Notes: generated by a model not told the origin, from the sequence alone. Counted from the stretch's first letter, positions 9,072 through 19,228 are shown. The stretch is DNA of 64,000 nt from Actinopolyspora saharensis (GCF_900100925.1 NZ_FNKO01000001.1:1922001-1986000), one strand, 5' to 3'. Translations and numbers: made by a program.

Positions 9072-12000
9072 TCAGGAACCGGACTTGACCACAGACACGG
9101 CGATCTCGGTGTCCTTGTCTCCCACGGTGCCGACCGACGCCCCCTGCGGGAACTCCTCCGCCAACTCCACGGAATCGGCCAGGATCTCCCCCGCGACGAA
9201 CGAGCGGTGCTCGTCGATCGCGTCCCGCACTGCCGCGGGGGCCGCTACCGTGGCGATGATGCGGTCCGAGACCACCAACCCGGCGTCCCGCCTGGCCTGC
9301 TGGGCCACCCGGATCACGTCGCGGGCGGTCCCCTCGGCCGCTAGTTCCGCGGTCACCTCCGTGTCCAGCACGACCAGGCCCTCACCGCTCGGCAGCGCGG
9401 CCGCGGCCCCGGAATCGGTGGAAACGAGGTGCTCGGAGAACTCCTCCGGACGCAGCTCGATCCCCGCAGCGGACACGTTCCCGCTCGAGGTGCGCGCCCA
9501 TTCCCCGGACTTGACGGCCTTGATCACCTTCTGGACGTCGCCCCCGAGTCGCGGACCGGCCGCACGCGCGTTGACCGAGATCTCGAAGTGCCCGTGCGCG
9601 GCCACATCGGTGGTCAGCTCCACGTTCTTGACGTTGACCTCGTCGCGGATCAACTCCACGAACGGCCGCAACGCGTCAGCCTGCGGCAGCGCCACGGTCA
9701 ACCGCCGCAACGGGAGCCGCACCCTGAGCTTGTTCGACTTGCGCAGTCCGAGCGCGGTGGAGCACACCCGCCGGACGCTGTCCATGGCGTGCACCAGCTC
9801 CGGATCGGAGGGCAGCTGGTCCGCCGCGGGCCAGTCCGCCAGGTGCACGGAGCGCTCACCGGTCAACCCGCGCCAGACCGCCTCGGTCGTGAGCGGGAGC
9901 AGCGGAGCCAGCACCCGGCAGATGACCTCCAGCACCGTGTGCAGGGTGTCGATCGCGTCGCGGTCGCCCGCCCAGAAGCGGTCCCTGGACCGCCGGACGT
10001 ACCAGTTGGTCAGCACCTCGAGGAAGTCCCGGACCGAGGCGCAGGATCCGGCCAGGTCGAACACGTCCATGGCGCCCTGAACGTCCTCGACCAGTTCGCG
10101 CGTCTTCGCCAGCACGTACTGGTCGAGCACGTGCCGGCTGTCGGTGCGCCAGCTCCCCTCGACCCCCTCGGCGTTGGAGTACAGCGCCAGGAAGTACCAG
10201 GAGTTCCACAGCGGGAGCACCGCCTGCCGCACCGCGTCCCTGATGCCCTTCTCCGTGACCACGAGATCGCCCCCGCGCAGGACCGGGCTGGACATCAGGA
10301 ACCAGCGCATCGCGTCCGAACCGTCGCGCTCGAACACCTCGCGCACGTCCGGGTAGTTGCGCTTGGACTTGGACATCTTCAGCCCGTCGTGCCCGAGCAC
10401 GATGCCGTGGGCAACCACGTGGGAGAAGGCCGGGCGGTCGAACAGCGCGGTGGCCAGCACGTGCAGCGTGTAGAACCAGCCGCGGGTCTGCCCGCTGTAC
10501 TCCACGATGAAGTCGCCCGGGTAGTGGTGCTCGAACCACTCCGCGTTCTCGAACGGGTAGTGCACCTGGGCGAACGGCATGGCCCCGGACTCGAACCAGC
10601 AGTCCATCACGTCGGGAACCCGCCGCATGGTGGACCTGCCCGTGGGATCGTCCGGGTTCGGCCGCGTCAGCTCGTCGATGTCCGGGCGGTGCAGGTTCGT
10701 GGGACGGACCCCGAAGTCGGCTTCCAGCTCGTCCAGCGAACCGTAGACGTCGGTACGCGGGTGGTTCGGATCGTCGGACATCCACACCGGGATGGGCGAG
10801 CCCCAGTAGCGGTTGCGCGAGATGTTCCAGTCCCTGGCGTTTTCCAACCACTTGCCGAACTGCCCGTCCCGGATGTGCTCCGGTACCCAGTCGATCCGCT
10901 GGTTGAGCTCCACCATCCGGTCCTTGAACTGGCTCACGGCCACGAACCAGGACGAGACGGCCCGCTGGATGAGCGCGTTGTCGCAGCGCCAGCAGTGGGG
11001 ATAGGGGTGATCGTAGGTCTCGTGCCGCAACAACAGGCCCGCGGCCTTGAGGTCGCGGATGATCTGCTTGTTCGCCTCGAAGACCTGCTGCCCCTCGTAG
11101 GGGGCGACCTCGGAGGTGAACCGCCCGTGCGCGTCCACGGGAACCACCGGCTCGATCCCGGCCGCGTCGGTTACGGTCTTGTCCTCCTCACCGAAGGCCG
11201 GGGCGATGTGCACGAGCCCGGTACCGTCCTCGGTGGTCACGTAGTCGGCTTCCAGGATGCGGTGCGCGTTCGGCCTGCCCGGGAAGAAGTCGAACGGAGG
11301 GTCGTAGGCCACTCCGAGCAGCTCGCTGCCCGGGAAGCGCGCGAGCACGCGCTCGGCCACGTCCTCGCCGAGCTCGCGGGAGTAGGCCTGCAACCGGTCC
11401 GCCGCCACGACGTAACGCCGGTCGCTGTCGGCGGGCTGCACCAGCACGTACTCGATCTCGGGGTGCACGGCCGCGGCCAGGTTGGACGGCAGCGTCCACG
11501 GGGTGGTCGTCCAGACCAGCGCGTAGGCACCGTCGAAGGAAGCGCCCTCCGCGTGCAGCCTCAGCCCCACGGTCACCGCCGGGTCCTGACGCTGGCGGTA
11601 GACGTCGTCCATCCTGGTCTCGGTGTTGGACAGCGGCGTCTCGCAGCGCCAGCAGTACCAGAGCACCCGGAAGCCGTTGTAGACGAGCCCCTTGTCCCAG
11701 AGGTTCCGGAACGCCCACATGACGCTTTCCATGTAGTCCAGGTCCAGCGTCTTGTAGTCGTTGGCGAAGTCCACCCACCGCGCCTGCCTGGTGACGTAGT
11801 CCTGCCACTCGTCGGTGTAGTTGAGCACGGAGGAACGACAGGCCTCGTTGAACTCGGCGATCCCCATGGACTCGATCTCGGACTTGGTGTTGATGCCGAG
11901 TTGCTTCTCCGCCTCCACCTCGGCGGGAAGTCCGTGGCAGTCCCAGCCGAACCTGCGCTCGACACGCTGACCACGCATGGTCCGGTACCTCGGGACCACA

Positions 12001-12269
12001 TCCTTGACGTAGCCGGTCAGCAGGTGTCCGTAGTGCGGCAGGCCGTTGGCGAAGGGGGGTCCGTCGTAGAAGACGAACTCGTTGGAACCGTCAGTTCCGG
12101 GGTTCCTGGCTTGAACACTGGCGCGGAAAGTGTCGTCGCGCGCCCAAAAGTCCAGCACCGCGCGTTCGATAGCGGGGAAGGACGGCTGTGCGGACACCGA
12201 CCCGCTCCGCTCTGCCGCTTCGGTGTCCTCGGAACTCGCGCCGTTGAACGGGACCTTCGGGTAGGCCAT
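9072..12269 (-). CDS. ileS: Isoleucyl-tRNA synthetase, eukaryote-like type
   Basis: IleS charges tRNA-Ile with isoleucine. The protein has 1065 residues. The class I signatures are HYGH (in [11 protein letters not shown]) and KMSKS (in [11 protein letters not shown]), with the large CP1 editing domain between them. The HYGH form and C-terminal region match the eukaryote-like IleRS found in actinobacteria. The start is ATG 12269 after GAGGAG. An in-frame start further upstream (12347) is rejected because it lies inside the T-box leader. The preceding T-box indicates control by uncharged tRNA-Ile. Confidence 0.97.
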   Translation of the reverse strand: MAYPKVPFNGASSEDTEAAERSGSVSAQPSFPAIERAVLDFWARDDTFRASVQARNPGTDGSNEFVFYDGPPFANGLPHYGHLLTGYVKDVVPRYRTMRGQRVERRFGWDCHGLPAEVEAEKQLGINTKSEIESMGIAEFNEACRSSVLNYTDEWQDYVTRQARWVDFANDYKTLDLDYMESVMWAFRNLWDKGLVYNGFRVLWYCWRCETPLSNTETRMDDVYRQRQDPAVTVGLRLHAEGASFDGAYALVWTTTPWTLPSNLAAAVHPEIEYVLVQPADSDRRYVVAADRLQAYSRELGEDVAERVLARFPGSELLGVAYDPPFDFFPGRPNAHRILEADYVTTEDGTGLVHIAPAFGEEDKTVTDAAGIEPVVPVDAHGRFTSEVAPYEGQQVFEANKQIIRDLKAAGLLLRHETYDHPYPHCWRCDNALIQRAVSSWFVAVSQFKDRMVELNQRIDWVPEHIRDGQFGKWLENARDWNISRNRYWGSPIPVWMSDDPNHPRTDVYGSLDELEADFGVRPTNLHRPDIDELTRPNPDDPTGRSTMRRVPDVMDCWFESGAMPFAQVHYPFENAEWFEHHYPGDFIVEYSGQTRGWFYTLHVLATALFDRPAFSHVVAHGIVLGHDGLKMSKSKRNYPDVREVFERDGSDAMRWFLMSSPVLRGGDLVVTEKGIRDAVRQAVLPLWNSWYFLALYSNAEGVEGSWRTDSRHVLDQYVLAKTRELVEDVQGAMDVFDLAGSCASVRDFLEVLTNWYVRRSRDRFWAGDRDAIDTLHTVLEVICRVLAPLLPLTTEAVWRGLTGERSVHLADWPAADQLPSDPELVHAMDSVRRVCSTALGLRKSNKLRVRLPLRRLTVALPQADALRPFVELIRDEVNVKNVELTTDVAAHGHFEISVNARAAGPRLGGDVQKVIKAVKSGEWARTSSGNVSAAGIELRPEEFSEHLVSTDSGAAAALPSGEGLVVLDTEVTAELAAEGTARDVIRVAQQARRDAGLVVSDRIIATVAAPAAVRDAIDEHRSFVAGEILADSVELAEEFPQGASVGTVGDKDTEIAVSVVKSGS

Positions 12270-12531
12270 CGCGGATGCGCTCCTCGCGAATGTGTCGTGG
12301 TTACTCCGCGCCGAGCACCGGAGAGCGGTGCTCTGCGGGGACGACACGACGAGACGTGCTCAGCGAAAGCCACTCGCGTACCGCGGTACCACCCCGCTTG
12401 CCACGCACGTTCCTCCCCGAGCGTGGCCACTCGTTCACGGCTGTCACGGGCCTACCCGTCCGGTTCTACTGGGGTGGTTGCCCACCCGTTCTTCCGGAGG
12501 CTCCCCGGTGATGGCCGGATCGACGCCGTTG
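12270..12531 (-). promoter_or_regulatory. T-box leader (tRNA-Ile riboswitch) of ileS
   Basis: The minus strand carries the invariant T-box sequence TGGTACCGCG at 12391–12382. It is preceded by GCGGGG, which can pair with CCCCGC further downstream. Stem I contains GGCCATCACCGGGGAGCC, with the isoleucine specifier codon ATC at 12512–12510, followed by the usual CCGGAAGAAC. The leader is ~260 nt and ends at the GAGGAG ribosome site of ileS. It lacks a U-tract terminator, so it is probably the translational type known from actinobacterial ileS genes. Confidence 0.93.
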
Positions 12532-12536
12532 CTACC

Positions 12537-12542
12537 AGCATA
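12537..12542 (-). promoter_or_regulatory. Candidate -10 box for the ileS T-box transcript
   Basis: TATGCT on the minus strand sits just ahead of the first T-box stem and would place the transcription start near 12530. No strong -35 box is visible. Confidence 0.45.
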
Positions 12543-12647
12543 GCGGGGCCGCGCCACTCCTTTCCGAACCGGGGACTCGTCGAGACCCCGCTAACCGGGA
12601 GCAGTGCCCCACTACCGGAATCGCCGAACGGTCAAGACGGAAAAGAC

Positions 12648-13241
12648 TCACTCTTTCGTGTGTTCTTCTTCCGCTATCGACCGATCGGGGCGACAGACGG
12701 AGCAGGGAGTGAAGCCGAGTTCCCGCGCCTCGCGGACGGGAAGCGGCAGAGTCGTTCGCTCGCCGACCCACGAGCAGTCACCGCGGTGATAGCGCGGCCT
12801 CTCGTCGATCACGAAGACATCGATCGCGGAGTCGGCCACCAGCAGGACGTCAGCGGCGTCAGTCTCCTGCTCCGGTGGTTCGGTGTCGAAATCCGGTTCG
12901 GTGACGAGTCCGTCCCGCGAATCCGTCAACCGGTCGGCCCCGGATCCTCCGGGGGCCGCAGCGGGTCCTCCTCCGGAAGGCTCTTCGACCTCCGCGGCGG
13001 AGCTGACCCGCTCCGGGCGCTCCTGCTCCCGGCTCGTCCGGTCCGAAGTTCCGACCGAGTGCCGCGGACCCGACGAAACAGCAGCGCGAGCCCGGTCACG
13101 CCTCCGTGCCAGCAACAGCACGAACCCGGCGATCACGCACAGCAGGACCGACAACCACGCCCACTGCGCGACTCCGGCCGAAACGGCGAACACCAGGACT
13201 CCCGCCGCCCCGATCAGGAGCAGCAGCACGATCACCAACAC
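12648..13241 (-). CDS. Small membrane protein with C-terminal Cys/His motif (Rv2144c-like)
   Basis: This 197-residue protein is encoded directly downstream of wag31, the position of Rv2144c in M. tuberculosis. Two hydrophobic helices (residues ~2–45) are followed by a basic stretch, then a long acidic, disordered linker. A compact C-terminal domain has YHRGDCSW and FTPCSVCRP. The two His/Cys groups resemble a small metal-binding knuckle of the Ada type. The start is GTG 13241. The function is unknown; context suggests a link to polar growth or division. Confidence 0.75.
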   Translation of the reverse strand: MLVIVLLLLIGAAGVLVFAVSAGVAQWAWLSVLLCVIAGFVLLLARRRDRARAAVSSGPRHSVGTSDRTSREQERPERVSSAAEVEEPSGGGPAAAPGGSGADRLTDSRDGLVTEPDFDTEPPEQETDAADVLLVADSAIDVFVIDERPRYHRGDCSWVGERTTLPLPVREARELGFTPCSVCRPDRSIAEEEHTKE

Positions 13242-13351
13242 GCACGTCCACGCTTTCCCGGCACACCGAGCACGGGCCCCGCGAGAGGACCACGACCGCT
13301 CCGTCGAGAACGGGCGGCGCGCTGCTCACGCGCCGCCCGCCACCACCGTCA

Positions 13352-14212
13352 TCAGCCGGCTTCCGCCGCCCGAGCACCGAAGTTGTACCCGCTGCTTTGC
13401 TGCTGTCCCGCGGACCTGCCCCCACCGGAGTTCTCGGCCGGAGCGGCCGACCCGCGGTCCTGGAGCTCCCGCAGCTGCGATTCGAGATAACTCTGCAGTC
13501 GTGAACGGTACTCGCGTTCGAAAGTGCGCAGCGTCTCGATCTTCTTCTCGAGCGCGTTCTTCTCCTGCGTGATGTTGCCCATCACCTCGGCGTGCTTGTG
13601 CTGCGCGTCGCGCTCCAGCCCAGCAGCCTTCTCCCTGGCCTGACGCTCCAAGGTCTCGGCCCGACTCCGCGCGTCGTTGAGCATCGTCTCCGCCCGGCTC
13701 CGCGCGTCGTTGACCATGCTGTCGGCCTTGGTGCGCGCATCCGAGAGCAACTGCTCGGACTTGGTTCGCGCCTCGGAGAGCATGTTGTCGGACTCGGTCT
13801 TGGCCTCACCCGTCAACCGGTCGGCCATCTCCTGAGCCAGCCCCAGCACCTTGGCGGCCTGGACGTGCTGATCACCACCGGGCGAGGTCTGCTCGGAAGC
13901 CGCCGGCGGCGGCACGGGCTGCAATCTACGGGGTTCCTCGGAGCTCACGCTCGCGGCCGGGGCGCTCTCCTCAGCCCCCCCGGTCGAAGCGGGCTGGCTG
14001 CGCGCCTCGTCGAGATCGGAATGAGCGGACTGCAGCTGCGACTCCAGCTGCTCGACCTGATTCCGCAGGTCGCCGTTTTCCTCCACGAGCCGCGCAAGCT
14101 CGGCTTCAACGAGATCGAGGAACGCGTCCACCTCGTCCTCGTTGTAGCCCCGCTTGCCGATCGGAGGTTTGCTGAACGCCACGTTATGGACGTCGGCCGG
14201 GGTCAGGCCCAC
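13352..14212 (-). CDS. wag31: DivIVA family polar growth scaffold Wag31
   Basis: Wag31/DivIVA marks cell poles and recruits the elongation machinery in actinomycetes. The protein has 286 residues. The N-terminal membrane-binding domain is canonical ([20 protein letters not shown], then [17 protein letters not shown]). A Pro-rich linker (~70–115) leads to a long coiled coil. That coil contains heptad-like direct repeats ([40 protein letters not shown]). The tail is Gly/Gln-rich. The start is GTG 14212. It lies downstream of yggT in the conserved ftsZ–yfiH–yggS–sepF–yggT–wag31 order. Confidence 0.96.
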   Translation of the reverse strand: MGLTPADVHNVAFSKPPIGKRGYNEDEVDAFLDLVEAELARLVEENGDLRNQVEQLESQLQSAHSDLDEARSQPASTGGAEESAPAASVSSEEPRRLQPVPPPAASEQTSPGGDQHVQAAKVLGLAQEMADRLTGEAKTESDNMLSEARTKSEQLLSDARTKADSMVNDARSRAETMLNDARSRAETLERQAREKAAGLERDAQHKHAEVMGNITQEKNALEKKIETLRTFEREYRSRLQSYLESQLRELQDRGSAAPAENSGGGRSAGQQQSSGYNFGARAAEAG

Positions 14213-14258
14213 AAGATCACCTCACGCACTCCTCGGCTGCGAGTCACCGGGTTCCCCG

Positions 14259-14543
14259 TTACCCGGGTTGAGCCAGTCGCATCAAGATATACACGACCAG
14301 CAGCAGCACCATAATGGACAAGTCCAGCCCGACGTTGCCGATCCGGACCGTCGGGATAACCCGACGCAACAAGCGTACGGGTGGGTCGGTCACTGTGTAG
14401 ATGGTCTCCAGCACGATTGCAACCCCGCCACCGGGGCGCCAGTCGCGAGCGAACGCGCGCACGAGCTCCACCACGATACGGGCGATGAGCAGCAACCAGA
14501 AGAAGAACAGTAGATAGTAAAGAACGATCAGGGCCGGTTCCAC
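14259..14543 (-). CDS. YggT family membrane protein
   Basis: This 94-residue protein has two membrane helices joined by a basic loop (DPPVRLLRRVIPTVRIG), the signature of the YggT/CCB3 family. The family sits beside sepF and wag31 in most actinobacteria and is linked to division and osmotic balance by context; its biochemical role is not known. The start is GTG 14543. sepF ends 19 bp upstream, so the two are in one operon. Confidence 0.9.
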   Translation of the reverse strand: MEPALIVLYYLLFFFWLLLIARIVVELVRAFARDWRPGGGVAIVLETIYTVTDPPVRLLRRVIPTVRIGNVGLDLSIMVLLLVVYILMRLAQPG

Positions 14544-14562
14544 AGCTCAACTCTGCCACCAC

Positions 14563-15180
14563 TTACCCATAATTGAAAAAGGCCCCCTCGGCGAGGCGCC
14601 GTTTGTCCTCCGCCGCCACGTCGACGTTGGGAGGTGAGAGCAAGAACACCCGATTGGTCACCTTTTCGATGGACCCGCGCATCGCGAACGCCAAGCCGGC
14701 GGCGAAGTCCACCAGCCGTTTGGCGTCAGCCTCGTCCATCTCGGTCAGGTTCATGATCACCGGCGTGCCGTCGCGATATTGCTCACCAATGGTCCGCGCC
14801 TCACTGTAACTCCGCGGATGCAGGGTGGTGATCTTGCTCAGACTGTACTGACTGCCCGTGTCGGTCACCGCGCGCAACCGTGGAGTCTGCTCCAGGTTCG
14901 GATCCACGGCCAAGGAGCCACGCACCGGGGCGTCACTCGACCACTGCCTACGCCCGCGGGGAGCCCGGGGACGTGGCTGCTCGTCATGCTCATTCTCTTG
15001 TTCCTCGTCCTGCGAAGCGCCGCGCGCCCCGGAGAACCGACGGCTGGTGCCGATACGATCCTCGGGCGCGTCGTACTCGTCGTACTCCGACGCGTAACCA
15101 TCCCGCGCTTCGTCATACTCGTCGACTTCTTCGGCCGGGACCATACCGAAGTACGCCTTCAGCTTGTGTAGCTTACTCAT
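14563..15180 (-). CDS. sepF: Cell division protein SepF
   Basis: SepF anchors FtsZ to the membrane and is needed for septum assembly where FtsA is absent, as in actinobacteria. The 205-residue protein has the N-terminal membrane-targeting helix (MSKLHKLKAYFGM). An acidic and Arg-rich linker follows, then the C-terminal alpha/beta domain (ITTLHPRSYSEARTIGEQYR, VIMNLTEMDEADAKRLVDF) that polymerises and binds the FtsZ tail. ATG 15180 is preferred over 15186 because of the AAGGGG spacing and the family N-terminus. Confidence 0.95.
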   Translation of the reverse strand: MSKLHKLKAYFGMVPAEEVDEYDEARDGYASEYDEYDAPEDRIGTSRRFSGARGASQDEEQENEHDEQPRPRAPRGRRQWSSDAPVRGSLAVDPNLEQTPRLRAVTDTGSQYSLSKITTLHPRSYSEARTIGEQYRDGTPVIMNLTEMDEADAKRLVDFAAGLAFAMRGSIEKVTNRVFLLSPPNVDVAAEDKRRLAEGAFFNYG

Positions 15181-15241
15181 CGGCAAGCCCCTTCCTCCGC
15201 GAAAGGTACAGCGACGGCAGACCTTCGACCCGTTTGGTGGC

Positions 15242-15985
15242 TCACGGCGAGACTAACCGGCGACCGCCGAGCAATGCCGTTCCGACACGCACACGGGTCG
15301 AACCGTGGGCTATCGCACTCTCCAGGTCCCCACTCATCCCCGCCGACAAGTCCCGAGCTTCGGGGAAGTCCCGTCGGAGACGCTCGGAAATCCCCGAAAG
15401 GGTGGCGAAAGCCACATTTGGATCTTCGCCCAACGGAGCAACAGCCATAACACCACGGAGTCGAATCTCACACATTCGCGTGACAATCTCCGCTAGTTCG
15501 GGGAGCTCTTCGGGAGAGCAACCACCACGATCGGCACGCTGCTCCAGGTTCACCTGCAGCAACACGTCCAACGGCCGCGAACGTTCACCGGCCTCCAGCG
15601 CGTTGCCGACGGCACGCTGCAGGGCCTCTGCGAGACGCCTGCTGCCCACCGACTCCACGACGTCCGCCCACCGGGCCACGGAGCGGACCTTGTTCCGCTG
15701 CAGCTGCCCCACCATGTGCCAGCGTGCCCCGGAATCGGGACGCAACCTGGCGAACTCCTCGGTCTTGGGCCGTGCCTCCTGCTCCTTGTTCTCCGCGAGC
15801 TCGAGCACGCCGAGATCGGCGAGCAGCGCCGCATCGCTCGCGGGAAAAGTCTTGGTCACCGCGAGCAGCTCCACCTCGTCGGTGGACCGCCCCGCGGCCG
15901 CGCACGCGCGAGCTATCCGCGCCCTGATTCCCTCCAAGGCCTCGGTGAGCTCGGCACGACGCCGCTCGACAACCTCGTCACTCAC
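15242..15985 (-). CDS. YggS family pyridoxal-phosphate homeostasis protein
   Basis: YggS/PLPBP proteins bind pyridoxal 5'-phosphate on a single-domain TIM barrel and buffer its level. The 247-residue protein has the PLP-lysine segment LLAVTKTFPA, the WHMVGQLQRNKV motif and the C-terminal phosphate-binding region (LSAGMSGDLESAIAHGST, RVGTALLG). The start GTG 15985 follows GGAGGG and overlaps the yfiH stop by 4 bp (GTGA). The position between yfiH and sepF is the actinobacterial standard. Confidence 0.93.
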   Translation of the reverse strand: MSDEVVERRRAELTEALEGIRARIARACAAAGRSTDEVELLAVTKTFPASDAALLADLGVLELAENKEQEARPKTEEFARLRPDSGARWHMVGQLQRNKVRSVARWADVVESVGSRRLAEALQRAVGNALEAGERSRPLDVLLQVNLEQRADRGGCSPEELPELAEIVTRMCEIRLRGVMAVAPLGEDPNVAFATLSGISERLRRDFPEARDLSAGMSGDLESAIAHGSTRVRVGTALLGGRRLVSP

Positions 15986-16701
15986 TGCTGTCCCTCCGAT
16001 TCGGACCACACGACCGCCGCGATCCTGCCCGTGCGCTCTCCGTCCCGCCGGTGACTGAACAGCTCCGAGGATTCGAGGGTGCAACGTGGATCCTGACCGA
16101 TCCTGCCCACGCCCGCCGCGGCCAGCTGTTCCCACAGCCCCGCGCGCAGATCGAGTCCGGGGGTTCCCCTGCGGGTCTTGCTCGAGCTTCCCGGCAACGC
16201 CCGCTCGACTTCGTCCCGCATCTCGACGGGGACCTCGTAGCACTCGCCGCAAGCCGCCGGTCCGAGCAGCGCCTCGACACGATCTATCCGCGCCCCCGCC
16301 GCGACCATCTCGCGCAACGCGGAAACGAGCACTCCGATGCGCGCCCCCACGCGTCCGGCGTGCACGGCCCCGACCACCCCGCTGACCGGATCGCCGAGCA
16401 GCACCGGAACGCAGTCGGCGGTCAGCACCACCAGCGGGAGGCGGGGGACCGCGGTCACCAGCGCGTCCGTGACCTCCACGGGTTCGTCCCGAGGACCGTC
16501 CACCACCGTGGCGGTCCTGCCGTGGACCTGTTCCATCCACACGAAGCGGTGCTCGTCGATCCCGATTCCCCGGGCCAGTTTGGCCTGGTTCGCCGCCAGC
16601 GCCTCGGGGTCGTCGCCGACACGTCCTCCGAGGTTGAACGAATCGAACGGTGGACGGGAATACCCGCCCTCACGAGTCGTGACGACACGACGTATCAGCA
16701 A
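15982..16701 (-). CDS. YfiH/PgeF family polyphenol oxidase (laccase domain)
   Basis: The family's best supported role is peptidoglycan editing (E. coli PgeF corrects misincorporated L-Ser in UDP-MurNAc); purine-nucleoside and laccase activities are also reported. This 239-residue protein has the metal-ligand motifs MEQVHGR, LTADCVPVLL and AVHAGRVGAR. The last is usually HAGWRG or HAGRRG, so the loop varies slightly. The start is TTG 16701 behind GGAGGG. It overlaps yggS by 4 bp and lies downstream of ftsZ, which suits a cell-wall quality-control role. Confidence 0.92.
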   Translation of the reverse strand: MLIRRVVTTREGGYSRPPFDSFNLGGRVGDDPEALAANQAKLARGIGIDEHRFVWMEQVHGRTATVVDGPRDEPVEVTDALVTAVPRLPLVVLTADCVPVLLGDPVSGVVGAVHAGRVGARIGVLVSALREMVAAGARIDRVEALLGPAACGECYEVPVEMRDEVERALPGSSSKTRRGTPGLDLRAGLWEQLAAAGVGRIGQDPRCTLESSELFSHRRDGERTGRIAAVVWSESEGQQ

Positions 16702-17049
16702 GACAAGCCCTCCCCGAGTGTTCGGAACTCCACGTGAGGCGCCGATCGACGATCACGGCGCGCTCACCGACATTGTCCCGCACTCACTCGACGGAAGGGC
16801 ACCTCACTGAGATTTCCCGCTCTCCCCGTGGTGGGTGTTCACTTGACGGGGCTTCCGCGGCTCCGTGGGGCGTCTCCCCCGCAGCGGGAGCCGTCCGCAC
16901 GAGGCGGGGAACCGTCCTCACGGAAAAGCACGCGGAAAGAACCCGCGGCGGCACCGCCCGCTCCGCTGGAAGCCGCGACACCGCCGAAGTAGCAGAAGGA
17001 TCCGAACCAGCTGACAGCTCGACCGGAGAAGCACCGGCCGGTCAGCCGA
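16702..17049. other. ftsZ–yfiH intergenic region
   Basis: This ~350 bp stretch follows ftsZ. It contains a short inverted repeat GACCGG…CCGGTC (17021–17043) right after the ftsZ stop and a GGGG…CCCC stem near 16875–16890. Either could attenuate read-through into yfiH. A plus-strand open frame crosses it, but it has low-complexity content and no ribosome site, so I do not call a gene. Confidence 0.45.
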
Positions 17050-18651
17050 TCACCTCCTCATGAACGGTGGGATGTCCACCTCGTCGTCGTTGTCGTCGTC
17101 GTTCTGGTTGTGCGAACGCCCGAGCAACGATCCGCCGAATCCGGTGGAATTCGCCGTGGGATTCGCAGTGGGGTTCGCAGCGGGATTCGCCGGGTGACCA
17201 CCCGTGGGCCTGCCCTGCGCACCCGCGCCCTGCTGCTCTCCTGAGATCGTGGATCCGTCGTTGCCGATGGGGCCTGCTGCACCGGGTTGCCCGGAACGCT
17301 GTTCCCCCGTTCCGAATTGCTGGTCCGAACGCTCGGTGTCGGCAGCGGCAGCTCCACTGTCCCCGCCGGAGGGCATCGGACCACGTGCGTGGCCGAGCAC
17401 GCTCGTCCGCTCGGACTCCCCGGGAGACTGCGCGGGCTCGTCCTGTCCCGAGGGGCGATAGGCCTCCTGCCCCGAGGGGCGCTGGGGACGCTCGTTACCG
17501 AGGGCTTCGGCCCGCCCCGCCTGCTCACCACCGGCCGGGCGCTGGGGGGGAGCCTGCTGCTGGGCGGAGACCTGCTGGGGGGCCTCCTCCTGCTGCTGAA
17601 CCGGCTCAGCCTGGCCGTCGACCACCTGTCCCTTGCCCACGACCGCGTCCTCGGACTCGTCGCGGGAGCCGACCTTGTCCGGGTCCAGCTTCTTGTGGGT
17701 CGGTGCTCCGGCGTCGAAGCCCGCCGCGATCACGGTCACTCTGACCTCGTCCCCGAGGGAATCGTCGATGACCGTACCGAAGATGATGTTCGCCTCCGGG
17801 TGCGCGGACTCCTGCACCAACGAGGCGGACTCGTTGATCTCGAACAGTCCGAGGTCGGAGCCACCCGCGATGGCCAGCAGCACACCGTGGGCCCCCTCCA
17901 TGGAAGCCTCGAGCAACGGGGAGTTGATCGCCTTCTGAGCGGCCTCCACCGCTCTGCCCTCGCCTCTGGCCGAACCGATCCCCATCAGGGCGCTGCCCGC
18001 GTCCGACATGACGCTTTTCACGTCGGCGAAGTCCAGGTTGATCAAACCGGGGGTGGTGATCAGGTCCGTGATGCCCTGAACACCGGAGAGCAGCACCTCG
18101 TCGGCGGACCGGAAGGCGTCCATGAGGCTCACGCCGATGTCGCCGAGCTGCAGCAGCCGGTCGTTCGGGATGACGATCAGCGTGTCGCACTCGTCGCGCA
18201 GGTCCTTTATCCCCTGCTCCGCCTGGGAGGCCCTGCGCTTGCCCTCGAAGGAGAACGGGCGAGTGACCACACCGATGGTCAGCGCGCCCAGCTTGCGCGC
18301 GACGGAGGCGATCACCGGAGCACCGCCCGTCCCGGTCCCACCGCCCTCACCGGCGGTGACGAAGACCATGTCGGCGCCCTTGAGGACCTCCTCGATCTCG
18401 TCCTTGTGATCGTCGGCTGCCTGATAGCCGACATCAGGTGCCGCACCGGCACCCAGTCCGCGCGTCAGCTCACGGCCGATATCGAGCTTGACGTCGGCAT
18501 CCGACATCAGGAGGGCCTGCGCGTCGGTGTTCACCGCGATGAACTCGACGCCTTTGAGCCCGACCTCGATCATCCGATTCACGGCGTTTACACCGCCGCC
18601 ACCGATGCCGACGACTTTAATCACCGCGAGATAGTTGTGCGGGGGCGTCAT
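17050..18651 (-). CDS. ftsZ: Cell division GTPase FtsZ with extended C-terminal linker
   Basis: FtsZ is the tubulin-like GTPase that builds the Z-ring. The globular domain is typical: VIKVVGIGGGGVNAVNRMIE, the G-box GEGGGTGTGGAP, and the T7 loop region GLINLDFADVKSVMSDAG. It ends near residue 320. About 200 residues of Gln/Pro/Gly-rich linker follow, including four-residue repeats of the NPTA/NPAA kind. The chain closes with the conserved peptide DDEVDIPPFMRR, which binds SepF and FtsW. Total length is 533, against about 380 in M. tuberculosis. ATG 18651 (MTPPHNYLAVI) is chosen over 18657 for ribosome-site spacing. Confidence 0.97.
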   Translation of the reverse strand: MTPPHNYLAVIKVVGIGGGGVNAVNRMIEVGLKGVEFIAVNTDAQALLMSDADVKLDIGRELTRGLGAGAAPDVGYQAADDHKDEIEEVLKGADMVFVTAGEGGGTGTGGAPVIASVARKLGALTIGVVTRPFSFEGKRRASQAEQGIKDLRDECDTLIVIPNDRLLQLGDIGVSLMDAFRSADEVLLSGVQGITDLITTPGLINLDFADVKSVMSDAGSALMGIGSARGEGRAVEAAQKAINSPLLEASMEGAHGVLLAIAGGSDLGLFEINESASLVQESAHPEANIIFGTVIDDSLGDEVRVTVIAAGFDAGAPTHKKLDPDKVGSRDESEDAVVGKGQVVDGQAEPVQQQEEAPQQVSAQQQAPPQRPAGGEQAGRAEALGNERPQRPSGQEAYRPSGQDEPAQSPGESERTSVLGHARGPMPSGGDSGAAAADTERSDQQFGTGEQRSGQPGAAGPIGNDGSTISGEQQGAGAQGRPTGGHPANPAANPTANPTANSTGFGGSLLGRSHNQNDDDNDDEVDIPPFMRR

Positions 18652-19228
18652 CGTCATCCGCCTTCCTGGTCGTGGCTGAAGCGCTCGCTGTGGTGGACCT
18701 GGCCGGTCCTGTTCGCGGACGCCGGTTGGCGCCCCATGGTCGTGCCGCCGATCAACGGCTACGCGGTTGGCTCGCTGTCAACCCCGTACATGATCGGACG
18801 TTAGGCATCGCGGCCGGGACTAGTCCAGCAGCCACGCCGATGGCCGCTGTGGCGTGTCGCCGACACCATCCCGCCACGAACGCCGTACCAACGTCTAGGA
18901 AGTGCCCGCGCCCCACACCACGACACCTCGAACGCATTCATTCCGCCGTATCACGACCACAGTTCCACCGTACCGCGAAGGGGTTCGTAACAGGCGACGT
19001 CCACCGTGGTCGGTCCACGAACGGGTCACAGCGGGACTTTCCCCACTTTCCGGACACGTCCCGCTCCTGCTGCCTTGCCGGAACATCGCCCCTCCAGGCG
19101 CGTCTCCCCTCCGGTGGTGCCACGGAGCGCGACACCGGCATCCTTCCGTCCACGGGGGACACCGCGCGAAGACCGAAGCTCACGGAGGACAATCGCACCG
19201 GACCACGACAGGAGGGGTGGGCTCAACA
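18652..19228. other. Divergent region between ftsZ and a methyltransferase-fold gene
   Basis: This 577 bp region holds the promoters of ftsZ (minus) and of the plus-strand gene. On the minus strand a TTGACA is at 18781–18776, but no well-spaced -10 follows. A perfect odd-centred palindrome GTGTCG-C-CGACAC lies at 18854–18866 and could be an operator. The translated frames have no recognisable protein. Confidence 0.45.

Noticed and set aside
9429..13490. Very long plus-strand open frame opposite ileS
   Set aside because: It spans ileS, its T-box leader and the next gene. No motif is visible and codon bias fits antisense reading.
16734..17063. Plus-strand frame in the ftsZ–yfiH gap
   Set aside because: No ribosome site, low-complexity Arg/Ser/Gly content and no recognisable domain.
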